From Girardinichthys multiradiatus (Eukaryota; Chordata; Actinopteri; Cyprinodontiformes; Goodeidae), in assembly GCF_021462225.1 (NCBI RefSeq), contig NC_061806.1, forward strand, positions 26,804,144-26,868,143: DNA of 64,000 nt, written 5' to 3'. The notes under the pieces are model-generated. The model did not search any database, was not told the origin of the DNA, and worked only from the letters and a program-made list of their open reading frames with translations. Positions within the stretch are counted from its first letter, which is position 1, and each line of letters begins with the position of its first letter. Of the stretch, positions 59,502 through 64,000 are shown in pieces. The position numbers and the translations under genes were made by a program.

Positions 59502-61110
59502 CAGGTCCTTCTCAAAATATTAGCATATTGTGATAAAGTTCATTATTTTCCATAATGTCATCATGAAAATTTAACATTCATATATTTTAGATTCATTGCA
59601 CACTAACTGAAATATTTCAGGTCTTTTATTGTCTTAATACGGATGATTTTGGCATACAGCTCATAAAAACCCAAAATTCCTATCTCACAAAATTAGCATA
59701 TTTCATCCGACCAATAAAAGAAAAGTGTTTTTAATACAAAAACGTCAACCTTCAAATAGTCATGTACAGTTATCCACTCAATACTTGGTCGGGAATCCTT
59801 TGGCAGAAATGACAGCTTCAATGCGGCGTGGCATGGAGGCAATCAGCCTGTGGCACTGCTGAGGTCTTATGGAGGCCCAAGATGCTTCGATAGCGGCCTT
59901 TAGCTCATCCAGAGTGTTGGGTCTTGAGTCTCTCAACGTTCTCTTCACAATATCCCACAGATTCTCTATGGGGTTCAGGTCAGGAGAGTTGGCAGGCCAA
60001 TTGAGCACAGTGATACCATGGTCAGTAAACCATTTACCAGTGGTTTTGGCACTGTGAGCAGGTGCCAGGTCATGCTGAAAAATGAAATCTTCATCTCCAT
60101 AAAGCTTTTCAGCAGACAGAAGCATGAAGTGCTCCAAAATCTCCTGATAGCTAGCTGCATTGACCCTGCCCTTGATAAAACACAGTGGACCAACACCAGC
60201 AGCTGACACGGCGCCCCAGACCATCACTGACTGTGGGTACTTGACACTGGACTTCTGGCATTTTGGCATTTCCTTCTCCCCAGTCTTCCTCCAGACTCTG
60301 GCACCTTGATTTCCGAATGACATGCAGAATTTGCTTTCATCCGAAAAAAGTACTTTGGACCACTGAGCAACAGTCCATTGCTGCTTCTCTGTAGCCCAGG
60401 TCAGGCGCTTCTGCCGCTGTTTCTGGTTCAAAAGTGGCTTGACCTGGGGAATGCGGCACCTGTAGCCCATTTCCTGCACACGCCTGTGCATGGTGGCTCT
60501 GGATGTTTCTACTCCAGACTCAGTCCACTGTTTCCGCAGGTCCCCCAAGGTCTGGAATCGGCCCTTCTCCACAATCTTCCTCAGGGTCCGGTCACCTCTT
60601 CTCGTTGTGCAGCGTTTTCTGCCACACTTTTTCCTTCCCACAGACTTCCCACTGAGGTGCCTTGATACAGCACTTTGGGAACAGCCTATTCGTTCAGAAA
60701 TTTATTTCTGTGTCCTACCCTCTTGCTTCAGGGTGTCAATAGTGGCCTTCTGGACAGCAGTCAGGTCGGCAGTCTTACCCATGATTGGGGTTTTGAGTGA
60801 TGAACCAGGCTGGGAGTTTTAAAGGCCTCAGGAATCTTTTGCAGGTGTTTAGAGTTAACTCGTTGATTCAGATGATTAGGTTCATAGCTCGTTTAGAGAC
60901 CCTTTTAATGATATGCTAATTTTGTGAGATAGGAATTTTGGGTTTTCATGAACTGTATGCCAAAATCATCTGTATTAAGACAATAAAAGACCTGAAATAT
61001 TTCAGTTAGTGTGCAATTAATCTAAAATATATGAATGTTAAATTTTCATCATGACATTATGGAAAATAATGAACTTTATCACAATATGCTAATATTTTGA
61101 GAAGGACCTG
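59502..61110 (-). mobile_element. Tc1-like transposon copy D, DD34E, best preserved
   Basis: The element is 1609 bp with TA at 59500-59501 and 61111-61112. Both ~210-bp inverted repeats are complete and nearly identical, starting CAGGTCCTTCTCAAAATATT. Outer and inner repeat blocks are present at both ends. The transposase on the minus strand has a single visible lesion. Confidence 0.96.
59778..60782 (-). pseudogene. Tc1 transposase, copy D, one nonsense codon
   Basis: The start codon is at 60782 and the reading frame of 334 residues is continuous except for TAA at codon 27 (GAA in the sister copies). From Met48 (MGRKKCGRKR, 60641) 287 codons are open. Order of parts: paired-like helix-turn-helix (residues 1-50, interrupted), a basic GRKKCGRKRC linker, a second DNA-binding half (WTESGVETSRATMHRRVQ), then the catalytic domain with D in LFSDESKF, GAVSAAGVGPLCF, D in FQHDLAPAH and E in SPDLNPIENLW, spaced 34 residues. 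The six-T run before FSDE is intact here, unlike A-C. The protein length matches working Tc1 transposases (about 340). A product from Met48 would lack the first helix-turn-helix domain and probably could not bind the ends properly. Confidence 0.93.
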
Positions 61111-61112
61111 TA

Positions 61113-62362
61113 CTCTAAAATGAATTGTTTTTTATCATTAATATAAATAAACAGATCTTAATGTTATCTGTCCTGCAGAACATCAGTATGAGATCTGACC
61201 ACAGCTCCCCTGAAAAGACTGTCTTCTTGTGCACCTGCTATTATCCAGTCTACAAAAACTAAATTAATACTCTCCTATCTGAACATAACATTAATTGAAA
61301 TGAAAAAGGTGTTTGTTAGCAAGCATCTTAGGTCCACAGTGAGAAAACCTAAGAAAGTCATGTCATGTCTCTGAATCAGGTCATTTCCTTCCCTGTGTCT
61401 GAAAAAGTAGAACTTTTGGACAAAACTTCAGATGAAGGTGATCTAAATGCTGCAATGCAGGTGTAGGATGGTTAAAATTCAACATTTCTCATGGTACCCT
61501 CCCTTTCATCTGTGTGCAGGTGTGCACTTTTTTAACACTTTACTTGCTTGTCTCCCCAACTGTCAGCCTGTCTTTTATCTCATAGTCTGCAAGTGTGCTT
61601 CATCTAGGCCAGCTATTGACATGAGTTACACATTGTATTTAAGGCATATATGCTATACGAGCTATATGGAACACACTCTGCCAGTAAAGCTGTTTTCCAG
61701 GTCTCTATCTCTCTGTCAGCAACAGAATCTCTTTATGCTAAAACTACATTATGCATTCAGATACACCGCCTAACCAGCAGTCACCGTGGTAACCCAAAAC
61801 ACATCCATCATAATCACCATGACAACCACGGATAGAGCTGACAATCAGAAATGTCCCAAAGGAACCTGGGTAAAAAAGTCAATGTACCCACTTCTGCAAA
61901 GACAAAAAAAAAAAATGCTGAACAGATACACCTGCTTTTATGAAGGCAACACGCACAAATGCAGCACACTGAGAAGACACTTAGAAGAAGTCAGAAGTGA
62001 TAATGTCTAAAGGTGGTCAGCATTAAACCAGATCAGGTCTGAGACCACATCCAGTTTTGTAAAGAAACAAACATATGACCATCAAAACTTGGCATAGTCA
62101 GATTCATCCTAAAATTTTATAACAGCAGGTTGATGCACTGACTAATAGCACTTCACCACAAAAAGAACGCTGAAGAAACATGCTAAAATTATCTTAAATA
62201 TTTATTTTAAACCTTTCTCAACTGTACCTTTAGCAGCTAGATACCTTGGCCAAGTGCCACTTCAGTCCTCCTCTGTTTTTTCTGATTTTCTCTTGTTATC
62301 CCCTTAGAAAGGAGCTATTTGGGGGAATAATTGGAAACAAAGGAGTTTAAGCTGCAACTACA
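61113..62362. other. non-coding, nothing recognised
   Basis: Short frames at 61447-62010 lack domains and splice-bounded limits. Confidence 0.55.
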
Positions 62363-62364
62363 TA

Positions 62365-63502
62365 CACACTAAGAACCCATTTTACTAGATGCACCTGTTC
62401 AAATGCTTGCTAACACAAATAGGAAATCAGTCAATCACATATCAGCAATTTAAAGCATTTAGGCACTTGAACATGTTGCTGAAGTTCTAACTGAGCAGCA
62501 GAATAGGGGAAAAATGGGGGTATTTAAGAGACTTTGAACATGGCACGGAAGTTGGTGCCAGATAGCCTGGGGCATGAGTATTTTAGAAACTGTTGATCTA
62601 CTGACATTTTCACACATAATCATTTTTGGAGTTTAAAAAGAATGTTGTGAGAAAGATAAAATGTCTAGTGGGTCATGTTGTGTTGACAAATACGCCTTTT
62701 TGAATTCAAGGATTTTAGATGACCGAAAGGCAATGGGTACTCAAAAAAAGCACTTTTTACAACCAAGGTATGATGAGTACCAACTTACAATGCACAACAT
62801 GTTGAATCTTTAAAGAGTAGAACACACACGGTCCCACTCCGGTCAGCTAAAAACAGGAACCTGGTGCTCCAATTCATATAGGCTCAGCAAAACTGAACAA
62901 TAAACAAAAAAATTGTAAAATCCTTGGTCTGATCAATTTTGATTTTAGCCGAGACATTCAAATGATAGGGTCAGAATTTGCCCTAAACATTATATAAGAT
63001 TGTATCCATGGGTCATGTTGGTGGTGGTGGCACCATGTTGCTAGGAATACTTTCTTGGCAAACCTTAGCCCTTTAGGACCAAGAGAACATTGTTTAAACT
63101 CCACAGTCTATCTGACTGTTGCTGTAGACCATGTCCACCCCATCATGACCAAAATGTACTCTTCTGAAGGGTACTTTCAAAACAATAATACACCATGTCA
63201 CAAAGTGCAAATAATCCCATCTTGGTTCTTGAAAATGAGTTCACTTTACTCTAATGGCCTCCACAGTTTCCATTTGTCAATATTGTGGGATATGGTAAGG
63301 GAGGAGATTTGCTTTATGGATGTGAAGTTGACAACTCTGCAACAAACGTGTGATGCTCATATCCCATTATAGTCCAAAACCTCTGAAGATACTTTCTGAG
63401 ACCTTGTTAAATCTAGGCCATGAACAATTAAGGCAGTTTTGATGGCCAAAGGGGTCCAACTCAGTATTAGCCATTTGTACCTCATAAAGTGGCTAAAGAG
63501 TG
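62365..63502 (+). mobile_element. worn but end-to-end copy of the second DD36E-type Tc1 family
   Basis: TA-flanked (62363-62364 and 63503-63504). The left end reads CACACTAAGAACCCATTTTA and the right end, read inward, CACTCTTTAGCCACTTTATG. Internal text follows the element at 37414, with many substitutions and indels. The longest open piece (63055-63372) includes VAVDHVHPIMTKMY and the box YFQNNNTPCHKVQI, where QQDN has become QNNN, so the second catalytic Asp is lost. Confidence 0.85.
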
Positions 63503-63504
63503 TA

Positions 63505-64000
63505 TATGTTTGTTTTTGCAGGTTTCCACTAATGTAACTTTATGTTACATATACCATACCAGGACTTGAGAACAAAGATGCATACTGAGTCAAGGGTTTT
63601 GGCTATTGTTACATCACTTGTAGACAGACCAGCTTAGTTAATATTATAGGTAATGTTCTGGCCAAACAGAAATGTCATGACAACAAAATAACCAGTAGTC
63701 GGTGCAGCCCTAATATACACTGCTGTGTTGCGACAGTACTGTTAAAACAATACCTACAGTCACGATGGTTGCGACTGGTCCCCACATCCTTCCGCTCACT
63801 CCTTTTCACAAGAGTGGAGTAACAATAAAGCTTTTCCCTTTCTCCACTTCCTCTCTGTTTCTCATAGACATGTCCTGGCCATAACCTTTACCCCCTTGTC
63901 TCTGTGGCCATAACCTTTACCCCCTTGTCTCTGTTCCACTCACTCTATCTCCAAGTATCACCATCTCCCTTGTGCTTTCTCCCCCTTGTTCCTAACCCTC
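63505..64000. other. non-coding, pyrimidine-rich toward the end
   Basis: Nothing recognised apart from CT-rich sequence from about 63780 and the tandem repeat at 63877-63934. Confidence 0.6.
63877..63934 (+). repeat. tandem duplication, 29-bp unit, two identical copies
   Basis: GGCCATAACCTTTACCCCCT plus nine more bases occurs at 63877-63905 and again at 63906-63934 without a mismatch. Confidence 0.97.

Overview
The window looks like intronic DNA from a ray-finned (teleost) fish. It is AT-rich and has no operon-like gene packing. Its repeats are typical of teleosts: Tc1-type DNA transposons, hAT MITEs, a Mermaid/DANA-like tRNA-derived SINE, L2/Rex-type LINE scraps, an old endogenous retrovirus and a solo LTR. 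The species cannot be named from the sequence.

The only host coding sequence I can support is one 208-nt exon on the minus strand (21198-21405). It encodes the first half of a CUB domain and has good splice sites on both sides. The protein best fits the second CUB domain of a CUB-and-Sushi multiple-domains protein, most likely csmd3. CSMD genes have very large introns, so positions 1-21197 and 21406-64000 are probably the two flanking introns. No other exon of the gene was recognised.

Layout. 1-6.15 kb: a broken endogenous retrovirus (possible 5' leader, integrase end of pol, env relic with its splice acceptor, 3' LTR). 6.7-7.1 kb: SINE. 13.4-13.9 kb: LINE reverse-transcriptase relic. 17.4-19.0 kb: Tc1 copy A. 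21.2-21.4 kb: csmd3-like exon. 22.9-26.2 kb: compound microsatellite, Tc1-derived MITE, a DD36E Tc1 element and an hAT MITE in close succession. 30.3-33.4 kb: two old Tc1 relics. 33.9-35.5 kb: Tc1 copy B. 37.4-38.6 kb: second DD36E element. 40.2-40.6 kb: second hAT MITE. 46.0-48.2 kb: solo LTR carrying Tc1 copy C. 49.2-52.7 kb: two Tc1 relics. 54.3-54.5 kb: LINE relic. 55.5-57.5 kb: MITE with a nested SINE, then a Tc1 relic. 59.5-61.1 kb: Tc1 copy D. 62.4-63.5 kb: another DD36E relic.

Tc1-like sequence makes up roughly a quarter of the window. Copies A-D are one family with ~210-bp terminal inverted repeats of the IR/DR type. All four transposases are broken. Three share the same one-base shortening of a T run just before the first catalytic Asp, and two have separately lost the second catalytic Asp. 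Copy D needs only one nonsense codon to be explained away. I found no sign of a novel multi-gene system. The points of interest are transposon decay, nesting and relative dating.
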